From Nitrincola tapanii (GTDB taxonomy: Bacteria; Pseudomonadota; Gammaproteobacteria; Pseudomonadales; Balneatricaceae): a stretch of 64,000 bases of DNA. This document shows positions 25,921-36,185 of the stretch, piece by piece. The stretch covers positions 186,001-250,000 of the forward strand of contig NZ_SMRS01000006.1 of assembly GCF_008368715.1 (NCBI RefSeq). Reading direction: 5' to 3'. The notes beneath the pieces are model-generated. The model was not told where the DNA came from. It saw only the letters and a list, made by a program, of their open reading frames with translations, and ran no database searches. Every line of letters begins with the position of its first letter. Position 1 is the first letter of the stretch. The translations under genes were made by a program, and so were the position numbers.

Positions 25921-25949
25921 GGCGGCCCAACTAGATGGCCGCCTTTTTT
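25921..25949 (+). terminator. Rho-independent terminator after the cytochrome gene
   Basis: GGCGGCC and GGCCGCC arms with a nine-base loop, followed by TTTTTT. Confidence 0.92.
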
Positions 25950-25998
25950 ATGTCTCACGTTAAGAGTTTACGCCGCATGAAGCTGCAAATCACCGCGC

Positions 25999-28014
25999 TC
26001 AGAAGTCGTCTAACAGGCTTTTCAAACTATTGAGGGTGGCACGTCCGCGCACGCGGTTACTTTCTGCAGATCCTTGGCCGCGCCCTTCATGTTCCAGATC
26101 TTCGGCAGGCAGCTCATCCAGAAAACGGCTCGGTGTACACTCGATCGCTTCACCAAACTGGCGGCGCTTTCGGGCTAAGGTCAAGGCCAGAGTTTGCTGA
26201 GCGCGCGTAATCCCCACATAGGCTAAACGCCTTTCCTCTTCAATGGTGTCCGCCTCGATACTGTTGCGATGCGGCAGCAGATCCTCTTCCACTCCCATCA
26301 AGTAGACATGCGGGAACTCCAGCCCTTTTGAAGCGTGTAATGTCATCAACTGGACTCGATCTGAATCATCTTCCTCTTCTTGGCGATCCAGCAGATCTAA
26401 CAGAATTAAGCGTGCGATGGTTTCTTCAATACCCGCGTCTGAGTTCTCTTCTTGCAGGCGCTCCAGTGTGGATTTTAAGGAATCGACCAGAAACCAAACG
26501 TTCTGAATACGCTTTTCCGCCGTGGTTTCACTGGCACTGTTCTGACGTATCCAGCCTTCATAATCGATGTCTGAAATCATCTGCCGTATGGCTTCGATGG
26601 GATCACCCTGCTGACAGGTTTGATACAAGGCTTGCATCCAACCACAAAAACGCTGCACCCGCTCCAGAGCCTGACCACTCAGGACTTGCGCCAAGCCCAG
26701 CTCTAATCCGGCATCAAACAAAGCCAAGTTGCGAGAGGAGGCATACTCACCCAATTTCTCCAAAGTGGCCGGACCAATTTCACGACGCGGCAGGTTAATA
26801 ATGCGTAGGAAAGCGTTGTCATCTGCGGGATTGACCAACAACCGCAGATACGCCATAAGATCCTTGATCTCGGCACGCGCAAAAAAGGAGGTCCCCCCAC
26901 TGAGTTTATAAGGAACTTGGTAACTCTGGAGCTTCATTTCTAAAAGTCGTGATTGATGGTTGCCACGGTACAGCACCGCAAAATCACGAAAGGGGATGCG
27001 TTGGCGCAGATGGCGATCCAGGATATCGGTCGCAATACGATCCGTTTCGGCCTCCTCACTGGCCGTATGAAGAACGCGGATCGGCTCTCCAAAGCCTTTG
27101 TCACTCCACAGCGTTTTTTCAAATACATGCGGGTTATGGTTGATCAAGATGTTCGCGACCTTCAGGATGCGGCCGGTGGAGCGATAGTTTTGCTCTAACT
27201 TCACCAGATGTAAGCTAGGGAAATCCTGTTGCAGCTGTGCCAGATTCTCAGGACGCGCTCCGCGCCAGGCATAAATCGACTGATCATCATCCCCCACGAC
27301 CGTGAGCGCACCGCGCCAACCCACCAATTGGTGGACTAAACGATATTGGGAAAGATTAGTGTCCTGGTACTCATCCACTAGAAGATAACGGATACGTCGT
27401 TGCCATCGCTCCAAGACTTCGGGCTGTGTGGCAAAGACTCGCACGGGGAGCAAAATCAAATCATCAAAATCCACTGCATTATAGGCACGCAGATGGCGCT
27501 CATAGGCTTCGTAAGCCCGTGCTGCCAAAATCTCATTTGGCATACGTGCCTGCTCCAGCGCTTGCAGGGGTGTCCACATCTCATTTTTCCAATTGGAGAT
27601 CTGGTGCTGCACCGCGCCGACTTGATCCGTGTCCTCGTTATGATGCATCAACAGATCACGTAACAACGCCTTGGAATCCTGATCATCAAAGATAGAGAAG
27701 GTCGCACGTAAGCCTAAACTCTTGTGCTCTTTACGCAGGATGTTGAGCCCCAAATTATGGAAAGTCGAAACCGTTAAGCCACGCCCTTCACGCCCTTGTA
27801 ACAATTGCATGACACGCTCTTTCATCTCGCGAGCGGCCTTGTTGGTAAAGGTCACCGCTGCGATATGGCGGGCTTCATAACCACACTCTTTAATGAGATA
27901 AGCGATTTTTCGGGTAATCACGCTGGTTTTGCCTGAACCCGCCCCCGCGAGCACCAGCATGGGGCCGCCAATGTAATGCACTGCTTCTGTTTGCCGAGCG
28001 TTCAGTTGGGTCAT
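25999..28014 (-). CDS. rep: ATP-dependent DNA helicase Rep
   Basis: A 671-residue superfamily 1 helicase of Rep length. Motif I is GAGSGKTSV (about 24-32), motif II VDEYQDTN (about 220), motif III GDDDQSIYAWRGA, motif IV EQNYRST, motif V TLHASKGLEF and motif VI AYVGITRAQQ. Rep moves 3' to 5' and helps replication forks pass protein blocks. The start at 28014 (MTQLNARQTEAVHY) matches the family. It is a single gene, divergent from the GGDEF/EAL gene. Confidence 0.96.
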   Translation of the reverse strand: MTQLNARQTEAVHYIGGPMLVLAGAGSGKTSVITRKIAYLIKECGYEARHIAAVTFTNKAAREMKERVMQLLQGREGRGLTVSTFHNLGLNILRKEHKSLGLRATFSIFDDQDSKALLRDLLMHHNEDTDQVGAVQHQISNWKNEMWTPLQALEQARMPNEILAARAYEAYERHLRAYNAVDFDDLILLPVRVFATQPEVLERWQRRIRYLLVDEYQDTNLSQYRLVHQLVGWRGALTVVGDDDQSIYAWRGARPENLAQLQQDFPSLHLVKLEQNYRSTGRILKVANILINHNPHVFEKTLWSDKGFGEPIRVLHTASEEAETDRIATDILDRHLRQRIPFRDFAVLYRGNHQSRLLEMKLQSYQVPYKLSGGTSFFARAEIKDLMAYLRLLVNPADDNAFLRIINLPRREIGPATLEKLGEYASSRNLALFDAGLELGLAQVLSGQALERVQRFCGWMQALYQTCQQGDPIEAIRQMISDIDYEGWIRQNSASETTAEKRIQNVWFLVDSLKSTLERLQEENSDAGIEETIARLILLDLLDRQEEEDDSDRVQLMTLHASKGLEFPHVYLMGVEEDLLPHRNSIEADTIEEERRLAYVGITRAQQTLALTLARKRRQFGEAIECTPSRFLDELPAEDLEHEGRGQGSAESNRVRGRATLNSLKSLLDDF

Positions 28015-28065
28015 GAGTTTTTAGAAAAGCTAAAACAAAACAAGTGTTTGAATTGAGAGGACTGC

Positions 28066-29706
28066 ATGGTAATCTCAGCCGTATCAACCTTTAGTCGTGA
28101 TTATGACACGGACTTTGCACCCAGCGGAGTGTGGCTGCACAGGATGCGCAGACAGTACAGGGGTATCAGGCCTATGCCTAGTGAAATTGTGCCGGATGAA
28201 GATATACCGCAGCTACATCTCATTTTGGTCGATCCGCGCAACCATCAACGCTCGCTGGAAGATGTCTCCGCACATCTACCTCTCGGCCTCGCACTCAGAG
28301 GCTGTCACTCCTTAGCGGCTGCCGAAACCTACCTAGCTCCGTCTGGACAAAACTACCTGCTTTTGCCGGTGAATAAAAATGTTTTTAGTACCCTGCATCA
28401 GCTACAAACACACGATCCTTTAACCGGTGTCGGCAATCGACAATTTTTTTATAACCACCTGCAACAGGAACTGCGCCAGCTCGACATTCAACACTCCCTG
28501 GCCCTGATTAGCCTCGATATTGATAACTTCTCATCGCTCAATCATCAATATGGCCATGATGCCGGGGATCGCTTGGTCGCCGCCCTAGCAAAGCGTTTGC
28601 GTAAATGTAAAAACGGTCTTTACCTCTCCCGCATCGGTGGGGATGAATTTGCCCTGCTGCTGAAAACACCCGCAGGTGATCTGGCGCGCCGCAGCGTCAA
28701 AACCTTTATCGAAGAGATCATCAGTCGTCTGTTGCCAGCCTTTCAATTAGATGAACGGGAAATCCCCCTCTTCTGCAGTATTGGCGTGGCCCTGGCTCCG
28801 CAACAACAAACGGAATTTGATGCACTGATTCGCTGTTCCAGCCTGGCACGCAAACGCGCCAAACGTTTGCGCGGCCACAGTTATGCCATTTTTGATGACC
28901 GTCAGGATCATACCAGCCATCATCTGATCGACCTCGAACCCGAACTCTGGAAAGCCTTGCAACAACAGGAGTTCACCCTGTTCTACCAACCTCGGGTCTG
29001 TCTGCGTAGTGGTGAAATTTGTGGTGCAGAAGCCCTCATTCGCTGGCAACATCCGGAACGCGGCCTCATCACGCCCGACACCTTTATTCCGATTGCTGAG
29101 CGTAGTGGTTTAATCGTGCCGATCGGTTATTGGGTGATTGAACGCGCCGGACGCGACTTAAAGCGCTTAACGGCTGCCGGGTTACAAGGCCATCTCGGTG
29201 TGAACCTCTCTTTCCGACAGTTCCAAGATGGTTATCTCGCGAATACGATCGAACGCCTGATTCAGCAACAAGACATTAATACGAGTATGCTCGAATTTGA
29301 GCTGACCGAAACCGCGCTGTTTAGTGATGAACATCATGTTCGCCAATGTATGGAAACCCTAGGCGCACTCGGCGTGGAGTTTTCTCTGGATGATTTTGGA
29401 ACAGGTTACTCCTCATTTTCCATGCTGCAGAAGCTGCCGATTAGCACCTTAAAAATCGATAAGTCCTTTGTGGCGGGCATTGGACAAAACTCTGATGATG
29501 AAGAGATCGTGCGAACCATCATCAGCCTGGCCAAGAATCTGCAAAAAAAGGTGATTGCCGAGGGTGTCGAAACGCCTCAACAACTGGCCTTTCTACAACA
29601 CCTTAACTGCCCCTTGGCACAGGGTTATGCCTTTAGCCCTCCCGTGGATCTCGACACCTTCCTTGAACTACTCAACCAGCCGAACCTCCTGGCGCAGTGC
29701 CTCTAA
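28066..29706 (+). CDS. GGDEF/EAL cyclic-di-GMP protein
   Basis: A 546-residue cytoplasmic protein. Residues ~1-115 form an alpha/beta stretch without a transmembrane segment, maybe a degenerate receiver. The GGDEF domain (about 120-280) has HDPLTGVGNR and an intact RIGGDEF. The EAL domain (about 300-540) has EALIRW, DDFGTGYSS, KIDKSF and AEGVET, so phosphodiesterase residues are kept. Both synthesis and hydrolysis of c-di-GMP are possible. The start at 28066 has a good AGAGGA site; an ATG at 28174 is an alternative. Its 3' end overlaps that of comM by 35 bases, tail to tail. Confidence 0.9.
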   Translation: MVISAVSTFSRDYDTDFAPSGVWLHRMRRQYRGIRPMPSEIVPDEDIPQLHLILVDPRNHQRSLEDVSAHLPLGLALRGCHSLAAAETYLAPSGQNYLLLPVNKNVFSTLHQLQTHDPLTGVGNRQFFYNHLQQELRQLDIQHSLALISLDIDNFSSLNHQYGHDAGDRLVAALAKRLRKCKNGLYLSRIGGDEFALLLKTPAGDLARRSVKTFIEEIISRLLPAFQLDEREIPLFCSIGVALAPQQQTEFDALIRCSSLARKRAKRLRGHSYAIFDDRQDHTSHHLIDLEPELWKALQQQEFTLFYQPRVCLRSGEICGAEALIRWQHPERGLITPDTFIPIAERSGLIVPIGYWVIERAGRDLKRLTAAGLQGHLGVNLSFRQFQDGYLANTIERLIQQQDINTSMLEFELTETALFSDEHHVRQCMETLGALGVEFSLDDFGTGYSSFSMLQKLPISTLKIDKSFVAGIGQNSDDEEIVRTIISLAKNLQKKVIAEGVETPQQLAFLQHLNCPLAQGYAFSPPVDLDTFLELLNQPNLLAQCL

Positions 29707-31183
29707 AAGCCAAAGCCTCAAGCAGGTGGTGGCGTTGAATCTCGGCCGCAGCCTCTAGATCGGCTAGTGTTCGTGCCACGCGTAAAATTCGATGGCAAGC
29801 ACGTGCCGACAAGCCTAAACGTTCAGCCGCCTGAGCCAGCAACAAGGCCTCGGTGGCTGCTAGCGCAGCATGCTGATATAAGTCAGCACCCTGTAAACCG
29901 CGGTTACTGTAACCCTGGCGCTGCAGCTGCCGAGACCAAGCCGCGACCACGCGCGCTCGCACCTGAGTGCTCGATTCCTGACCTGCCGCCGCCTGTAACA
30001 AACTCTTCGCCGGTAAAGCGTTGACCTGGATTTGTAGATCAATCCGATCCAATAAAGGCCCAGAAAGACGACCCTGATAACGCCGAATCTGCTCCGGTGA
30101 ACAGCGACAGCGGCCTGTGCCATCTTGAAAATAACCACAGGGACAAGGATTCATCGCCGCTAACAACTGAAAATGTGCCGGAAAGGTCACCTGACGTTTA
30201 GCTCGGGAGATTAAAATATCCCCCGTTTCCAAAGGCTGACGCAACACATCTAAAACTCGGCGCGGAAACTCGGGTAACTCATCCAAAAATAAGACGCCCA
30301 AATGGGCTAAGCTGATCTCGCCTGGGCGAGGAATGCCCCCACCGCCCACTAGAGAGATGGCGGATGCGGTGTGATGCGGCGCGCGGTAAGGACGTACACC
30401 CGCGCAGACGGCACTCACGGGCAACCCGGCAATGGAATGCAGACTGGCAACCTGTAAGCGCTCGGCGGGTGTCAGCTCTGGCAAGATACCGGGCAAACAG
30501 GAGGCCAATAAACTCTTACCACTGCCAGGCGGTCCGCTCATCAGAAGATTATGCTGTCCAGCCGCAGCGACTTCGAGAGCACGCCGAGCCTGCTGCTGAC
30601 CACGCACCTGCTCCATATCTGCACCAACATGCCTGACACATCCCATTACCGGCTCGATGGTGGTTAAGCGCTGACGTCCTTGTAGGTGATCACAGACCTG
30701 CAGGAGATGGGAAGCAGCCAGCACGGAGGTGTCCTGCACACAACCGGCTTCCTGTGCATTATCTTGTGCCACAAGCAGCTGCCGACCCGCCTTTTGCGCC
30801 GCCAACATCGCGGGCAAAACTCCGGTTACACCACGCAGTTCACCGGATAAGGCTAACTCCGCCAACCATTCATATTCGTGTACAGGCACTTTTTTCAGTT
30901 GTTGTGACGCACAGAGAATACCTAAAGCGATCGCCAGATCATAACGTCCCCCCTCTTTGGGCAGATCTGCTGGAGCAAGATTAATGGTGATACGCCTTTG
31001 TGGAAATTCAAAACCTGCCGTTAATAAGGCACTACGCACCCGATCTTTGCTTTCACGCACCGCCGTTTCGGGTAAACCTACGATAGATAAAGACGGTAAA
31101 CCGCCGGAGAGATGAACTTCGACCGTCACCAAGGGTGATTCCGTGCCTAAAACCGCACGGCTATAGAGAATGGCAAGTGACAT
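29672..31183 (-). CDS. comM: ComM/YifB family Mg-chelatase-like AAA protein
   Basis: A 503-residue AAA+ protein. An N-terminal Lon-protease-like fold (HLSGGLPSLSIVGLPETAVRES, early) is followed by Walker A GPPGSGKSLLA (about 222), Walker B LGVLFLDELPEF, and a C-terminal Mg-chelatase-type domain with SARACHRILRVARTLADL. ComM is a hexameric helicase that drives branch migration in natural transformation. Conserved also in non-competent bacteria. It follows ubiK on the same strand. Confidence 0.95.
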   Translation of the reverse strand: MSLAILYSRAVLGTESPLVTVEVHLSGGLPSLSIVGLPETAVRESKDRVRSALLTAGFEFPQRRITINLAPADLPKEGGRYDLAIALGILCASQQLKKVPVHEYEWLAELALSGELRGVTGVLPAMLAAQKAGRQLLVAQDNAQEAGCVQDTSVLAASHLLQVCDHLQGRQRLTTIEPVMGCVRHVGADMEQVRGQQQARRALEVAAAGQHNLLMSGPPGSGKSLLASCLPGILPELTPAERLQVASLHSIAGLPVSAVCAGVRPYRAPHHTASAISLVGGGGIPRPGEISLAHLGVLFLDELPEFPRRVLDVLRQPLETGDILISRAKRQVTFPAHFQLLAAMNPCPCGYFQDGTGRCRCSPEQIRRYQGRLSGPLLDRIDLQIQVNALPAKSLLQAAAGQESSTQVRARVVAAWSRQLQRQGYSNRGLQGADLYQHAALAATEALLLAQAAERLGLSARACHRILRVARTLADLEAAAEIQRHHLLEALAFRGTAPGGSAG

Positions 31184-31244
31184 AGTTTTCTTCCCTGATT
31201 TGAGGGCATTCGATCCTTAAATGCCCTGTGTTATGCCGCAACCC

Positions 31245-31526
31245 TCAGTCTGACGCCGGTTCCTGAGCCGATCTTTCTACCTGCAACTCAGCCTCCAGTT
31301 GCGCCACAGTTTCTTCCAATGCTTCTAATTTTTCACGCGTTCTCAGCAAAACAGCTTTTTGCGCTTCAAACTCTTCACGCGTGACCAAATCCAAACGATC
31401 AAAGGTTTGCTGCAACAAGGCTTGCACCTGATGCTGGAGGGCCTTCTGGCCTGGTAACTCAGGTGCTTTACTCAATAACTGGTTGAATTGCTGAGATAAA
31501 CCCTCGGCAAGCTTATGGGGAATCAT
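31245..31526 (-). CDS. ubiK: ubiquinone biosynthesis accessory factor UbiK
   Basis: A 93-residue coiled-coil protein (formerly YqiC). MIPHKLAEGLSQQFNQLL starts the protein; VTREEFEAQKAVLLRTREKLEALE gives the long helix. It helps the aerobic ubiquinone biosynthesis complex with lipids. I set the start at 31526, where GGAG lies seven bases before; four more codons are possible upstream. It lies divergent to glnK, with the NtrC-site region between them. Confidence 0.92.
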   Translation of the reverse strand: MIPHKLAEGLSQQFNQLLSKAPELPGQKALQHQVQALLQQTFDRLDLVTREEFEAQKAVLLRTREKLEALEETVAQLEAELQVERSAQEPASD

Positions 31527-31611
31527 GCTTATCTCCATCTCTTAAATTGACTTGCTTAAAAGCTTAACCCATCGCCGTCTGGCCTGCATCTCAGAAATAG
31601 CGCGAATCTTC

Positions 31612-31672
31612 GCACCATAATAGTGCGTGCACATTTTTTGTGCACTAAAAGCGCGGCACTCCCCTTTGGTGC
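31612..31672. promoter_or_regulatory. NtrC-binding sites upstream of glnK-amtB
   Basis: Two exact GCAC-N7-GTGC dyads at 31612-31626 and 31629-31643, and a longer-spaced GCAC-N9-GTGC at 31656-31672. These match the NtrC consensus and lie about 100-140 bases upstream of a sigma-54 promoter, the usual enhancer distance. Confidence 0.85.
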
Positions 31673-31741
31673 ACTGCGATGATCGCCTGACCAAAGCGTC
31701 AGATTTTATGTAAGTCAATGTTTTATATTGGTTTGTTGTTT

Positions 31742-31758
31742 TTGGCACAGCTTTCGCT
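31742..31758 (+). promoter_or_regulatory. sigma-54 promoter of glnK-amtB
   Basis: TTGGCACAGCTTTCGCT has GG and GC at the correct 12-base spacing of -24/-12 promoters. With the NtrC sites it predicts induction under nitrogen limitation. Confidence 0.85.
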
Positions 31759-31830
31759 TTAATCCGACCAAGCGATCCCAAGTTGGTGCCAATACTGACC
31801 CAACCTGGAATCAGCCTTTTTCTATCTTAG

Positions 31831-32181
<351 letters not shown>

Positions 32182-32221
32182 TCTTTACGCTTTAGAATTA
32201 CGCCTGATGGAGGGCTGAATA

Positions 32222-33496
32222 ATGGAAGATTTAATTCTTACCACCGCTGAAGAGGTTAAACACCTCGCGTATGCGATAGATACCTTCTACTTCCTGATCT
32301 GTGGTGCACTGGTCATGTGGATGGCTGCAGGTTTCGCGATGCTCGAAGCCGGTATGGTGCGTGCTAAAAACACCACTGAAATCCTGACCAAAAACGTCGC
32401 ACTCTTTGCCATCGCAGGTACCATGTACCTGCTGTGTGGTTACTATCTGATGTACAGCTCGGATGAAGCCGGCATCATTCCAAGCTTCGGTGCTCTGATC
32501 GGCGATGAAAACAGCCTCGCGGATGTACTCTCCGGTGATGAAGATGCGCCTTATTATTCTATGCGCTCTGACTTCTTCTTCCAGGTTGTGTTCGTAGCGA
32601 CCTGTATGTCCATCGTTTCGGGTGCGGTTGCTGAGCGTATGAAACTCTGGGCGTTCCTGGCCTTTGCGGTTGTCATGACAGGCTTCATCTACCCAACCAG
32701 CGGATACTGGACTTGGGGCGGTGGTTTCCTGGATGACGCAGGTTTCTCTGACTTCGCAGGTTCCGCTATCGTTCACATGGCAGGTGCTTCTGCTGCTCTG
32801 GCCGGTGTTCTGGTACTGGGTGCACGTAAAGGCAAATATGGCAAAGACGGCCAGATCAATGCGATCCCAGGTGCGAACATGCCACTGGCTACTCTGGGTA
32901 CCTTCATCCTATGGATGGGTTGGTTCGGCTTCAACGGTGGTTCTGAGCTGAAAATGTCTGACTTTGACTCTGCCAACAACGTGGCTCAGGTGTTCGTGAA
33001 CACGAACGCTGCGGCAGCAGGTGGTGTCATTGCGGCTCTGATCTTTGCTCGCCTGTGGTTCAAAAAAGCGGATCTGACGATGGCGCTGAACGGTGCACTG
33101 GCAGGTCTGGTATCGATCACTGCGGAACCTCTGGCGCCAACGGCTCTGGGTGCTACCATCATCGGTGCCATCGGTGGTCTGATTGTTGTCGCCTCTATCG
33201 TGACTCTGGATAAACTGAAAATCGACGATCCAGTCGGTGCTATCTCGGTTCACGGTATCGCAGGTATCTGGGGTGTTCTGGCTGTGCCTTTCACCAACGA
33301 AGACGCTACTTTCGGTGCTCAGATCCTGGGTATCGTTGCCATCTTCCTGTGGGTGTTCATCGCAAGCTTGGTGGTGTGGTACATCATCAAAGCCATCATG
33401 GGTATCCGTGTCAGCGAAGAGGAAGAGTACGAAGGTGTGGATATCACAGAATGTGGTATGGAAGCTTACCCAGAGTTTGTTTCTACTAAGAAATAA
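32222..33496 (+). CDS. amtB: ammonium transporter AmtB
   Basis: A 424-residue ammonium channel with about eleven transmembrane helices. The pore His pair is in AIVHMAGASAAL and SVHGIAGIWG; WGGGFL and GWFGFNGG follow the family. No cleaved signal peptide is visible, unlike E. coli AmtB, as in the shorter amt subgroup. The C-terminal tail after about residue 385 (IRVSEEEEYEGVDITECGMEAYPE) resembles the GlnK-responsive tail. Strong codon bias (CTG, GGT) suggests high expression. The gene follows glnK by 40 bases and ends in a strong terminator. Confidence 0.96.
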   Translation: MEDLILTTAEEVKHLAYAIDTFYFLICGALVMWMAAGFAMLEAGMVRAKNTTEILTKNVALFAIAGTMYLLCGYYLMYSSDEAGIIPSFGALIGDENSLADVLSGDEDAPYYSMRSDFFFQVVFVATCMSIVSGAVAERMKLWAFLAFAVVMTGFIYPTSGYWTWGGGFLDDAGFSDFAGSAIVHMAGASAALAGVLVLGARKGKYGKDGQINAIPGANMPLATLGTFILWMGWFGFNGGSELKMSDFDSANNVAQVFVNTNAAAAGGVIAALIFARLWFKKADLTMALNGALAGLVSITAEPLAPTALGATIIGAIGGLIVVASIVTLDKLKIDDPVGAISVHGIAGIWGVLAVPFTNEDATFGAQILGIVAIFLWVFIASLVVWYIIKAIMGIRVSEEEEYEGVDITECGMEAYPEFVSTKK

Positions 33497-33528
33497 GACT
33501 CTCGCTTCCTGCAACACCCCATAAAAAA

Positions 33529-33560
33529 GAAGAGGAGCCCAAGTGGCTCCTCTTCTCTTT
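33529..33560 (+). terminator. Rho-independent terminator after amtB
   Basis: GAAGAGGAGCC and GGCTCCTCTTC arms with a five-base loop, then CTTTT. Confidence 0.92.
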
Positions 33561-33607
33561 TGTGCGTATGGCCAGGTTTACAGGTATACTTTAGTTTTTA
33601 GACTTAA

Positions 33608-33991
<384 letters not shown>

Positions 33992-34000
33992 GTGTTCGCG

Positions 34001-34030
34001 ACAGAGGCCGCAATCTAGCTCGGCCTCTGT
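34001..34030. terminator. hairpin between the P-II gene and cpxA
   Basis: ACAGAGGCCG and CGGCCTCTGT arms with a ten-base loop, between two converging genes. Poor T tract; probably a bidirectional terminator. Confidence 0.65.
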
Positions 34031-34033
34031 TCA

Positions 34034-35350
34034 TCAACGGATTGAGTCTTTTAAATCCGGCAGATACAAAATCACACGCAACCCACCCTCCTGCGGATTC
34101 TCTAATCGAATCTCTCCGCCTAAGGCTAGGACGGCACGCTTCACAATACTCAACCCTAAACCATAACCTTCACCCGTTGAAGCGGCCCCCCGAACAAAGG
34201 GCTGAAACAGCTGCTCTAACTGCGCTTCGTCAACACCGGGCCCCGTATCTGTCATCGTGACTTGGCAACCTGCTTGTGATGGCAGTGCCTGGATCTGGAT
34301 CTGCGTGCCCGCTGGAGTATGTTTTAAAGCATTATTCAACAGATTGCTCAAAATGCGCTTGAGTAGCAGGGGCGAAGTGTAGCTGTTTAAAGTTTTTGGC
34401 TGCACCTGAATACTCAGGTGGTGCTGAGGATGTGTGAGCGCAGCATCCTCTTGTAACTCACTCAATAACTCAAACAATGAACAGGACGCACGCTCTTGCG
34501 CTTGCTGCTCCAATCGTGACCAAGACAAAAGCTCATCAATCAACTGGGTTAAGACCTGACATTCACGATTGATCTTATCGACCCAAGGGTTAGCCTCGGC
34601 GCGCTGCTCCAACAAACCGGCCGCCAGTTGTAAGCGTGTCATGGGTGCGCGTAATTCATGCGAAACGTCCTGTAACAAGCGTTGCTGTGACGTTAAGGTG
34701 CGCTCAACATAGTCAGCCATCCGATTGAATTCACGCGCCAATTCTCCAATTTCATCTTGGCGCTGACTCAGGTGTCCCTGGGCGCGACTGCTGAGATTTT
34801 GTTGATCGTAGAGATTCCGGGCGTGGCGGCGCAGTTGATTCACGGGGCGTACAATTAAAATACTGACCAAAAACGCCATCAAGGCGGCGACCAGCAACAC
34901 CCAAAGCATCTGCAAAGATAGGGCAAAACGCATCATCTGCTCCATCTGAATGCGTTCAGGTGGAATACGTAGCTCAACGAGGTAGCTTTGCCCCGAATCC
35001 GATTCCAAAGCAAAACTGCGGAGTGCAGGCACGGCATCTAGGCCGCGCAAGGGCTGGATCACTTCACCGGAATCCAGATGGGTAATTTGCATGGCGAGAC
35101 GTTGCCGCATCATTTCTCGATCCTGGCGCTCACGCTCATGGCGCATCTCGATTCCCGAACCTCGGACACCACGCTCATACCGCTCGATAAACAACTGCGC
35201 CTGATGCGCTGCGCGTGCATCCAACATATCTCGCGAATGCTGATTGGCATTGCTTGCCAGCAATAGCCAAAACAAACCGCCCATCAATAAACTGGAGAGC
35301 AACCAAGCAGATAAAAAAATCTTCCAGAAAAGATGCTGATACCATTTCAT
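34034..35350 (-). CDS. cpxA: CpxA-like sensor histidine kinase
   Basis: A 438-residue inner-membrane kinase. Two transmembrane helices (about 10-33 and 145-168) flank a periplasmic domain rich in Arg/Met; a HAMP domain follows (RPVNQLRRHARNL). The H-box is DVSHELRAPMTRLQ, N-box SNLLNNALKH, and G boxes DTGPGVDE and GYGLGLSI. The start at 35350 overlaps the regulator's stop (ATGA) and has GGAG eight bases upstream. CpxA senses envelope stress. The pairing with a CpxR box and a spy-like target supports the name. Confidence 0.88.
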   Translation of the reverse strand: MKWYQHLFWKIFLSAWLLSSLLMGGLFWLLLASNANQHSRDMLDARAAHQAQLFIERYERGVRGSGIEMRHERERQDREMMRQRLAMQITHLDSGEVIQPLRGLDAVPALRSFALESDSGQSYLVELRIPPERIQMEQMMRFALSLQMLWVLLVAALMAFLVSILIVRPVNQLRRHARNLYDQQNLSSRAQGHLSQRQDEIGELAREFNRMADYVERTLTSQQRLLQDVSHELRAPMTRLQLAAGLLEQRAEANPWVDKINRECQVLTQLIDELLSWSRLEQQAQERASCSLFELLSELQEDAALTHPQHHLSIQVQPKTLNSYTSPLLLKRILSNLLNNALKHTPAGTQIQIQALPSQAGCQVTMTDTGPGVDEAQLEQLFQPFVRGAASTGEGYGLGLSIVKRAVLALGGEIRLENPQEGGLRVILYLPDLKDSIR

Positions 35351-36048
35351 GTGCCGGACTCCAACACCCAAAGATAGCCCTGACCACGTACCGTTTTGAT
35401 CAGTTCGGCCGCTGGTATGCCCGCCTGATCCAACTTCTGGCGCAGACGACTGACATGCACATCCAAGGCTCGATCATAAGCGGTCAACTTCCGATGCAAA
35501 ACACGCTCCGTAAGCAACTCTTTGCTCAAAACCTGGCCCGGATGACGCATAAACTCATGCAACACATTAAACTCAGCGCTCGTCAATTCCAGCACCTGGC
35601 CATGACACAAGACTTCACGACGCCCTGCATCTAACGCGATACCGTGACTGCACAGCACCGAATTCTCCTGAACGGCCGGCTGGCTCCGGCGCAACACAGC
35701 ACGCACTCGGGCTAACAGCTCACGTGGATTACAAGGCTTCGGCAGATAATCATCCGCGCCCATTTCCAGCCCAAGAATACGATCTATCTCTTCCCCTCGC
35801 CCCGTGAGCATAATCACTGGCGTTTGGATGCTGGGACGTAAGCGCTGCAAGAGTTCTAGACCACTCATGCCGGGCATCATGATATCCAAAATCAGCAAGT
35901 CATAACTTTCGCCCTGCTGTAAGCGCTCTAACGCCGCCTGACCACTCTGCACCGCAGCGACTTGATAGCCTTCATGTCGCAAGTATTCGCTCAACAGCTC
36001 ACCTAACGCCAAATCATCATCAACGAGTAACAGTTGTTCTGGTTTCAT
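35347..36048 (-). CDS. cpxR: CpxR-like response regulator
   Basis: A 233-residue OmpR-family regulator. The receiver has VDDDLALGELL and the phosphoacceptor Asp in ILDIMMPGMSG; the winged helix is LTSAEFNVLHEFMRHPGQVLS with RALDVHVSRLRQKL as the recognition helix. It is divergent from the spy-like gene, sharing a 137-base region with an exact CpxR box, so autoregulation is likely. Confidence 0.92.
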   Translation of the reverse strand: MKPEQLLLVDDDLALGELLSEYLRHEGYQVAAVQSGQAALERLQQGESYDLLILDIMMPGMSGLELLQRLRPSIQTPVIMLTGRGEEIDRILGLEMGADDYLPKPCNPRELLARVRAVLRRSQPAVQENSVLCSHGIALDAGRREVLCHGQVLELTSAEFNVLHEFMRHPGQVLSKELLTERVLHRKLTAYDRALDVHVSRLRQKLDQAGIPAAELIKTVRGQGYLWVLESGT

Positions 36049-36102
36049 CTACAGCACCTCTCTAAAGACATGATATAGCGAAATCTGTAGCGCCTCAGGT
36101 TC

Positions 36103-36117
36103 TTTACTCAACTTTAC
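36103..36117. promoter_or_regulatory. CpxR box between cpxR and spy
   Basis: On the minus strand GTAAA-N5-GTAAA, the exact CpxR consensus. It lies 55 bases upstream of cpxR and 69 bases upstream of the spy-like gene, so it can serve both. Confidence 0.85.
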
Positions 36118-36185
36118 GCTTTGCTAACCCTACTTTGCAGGCGGACTCTGCATACTTAATCCATCAAAACACAGGAGAAAACACC

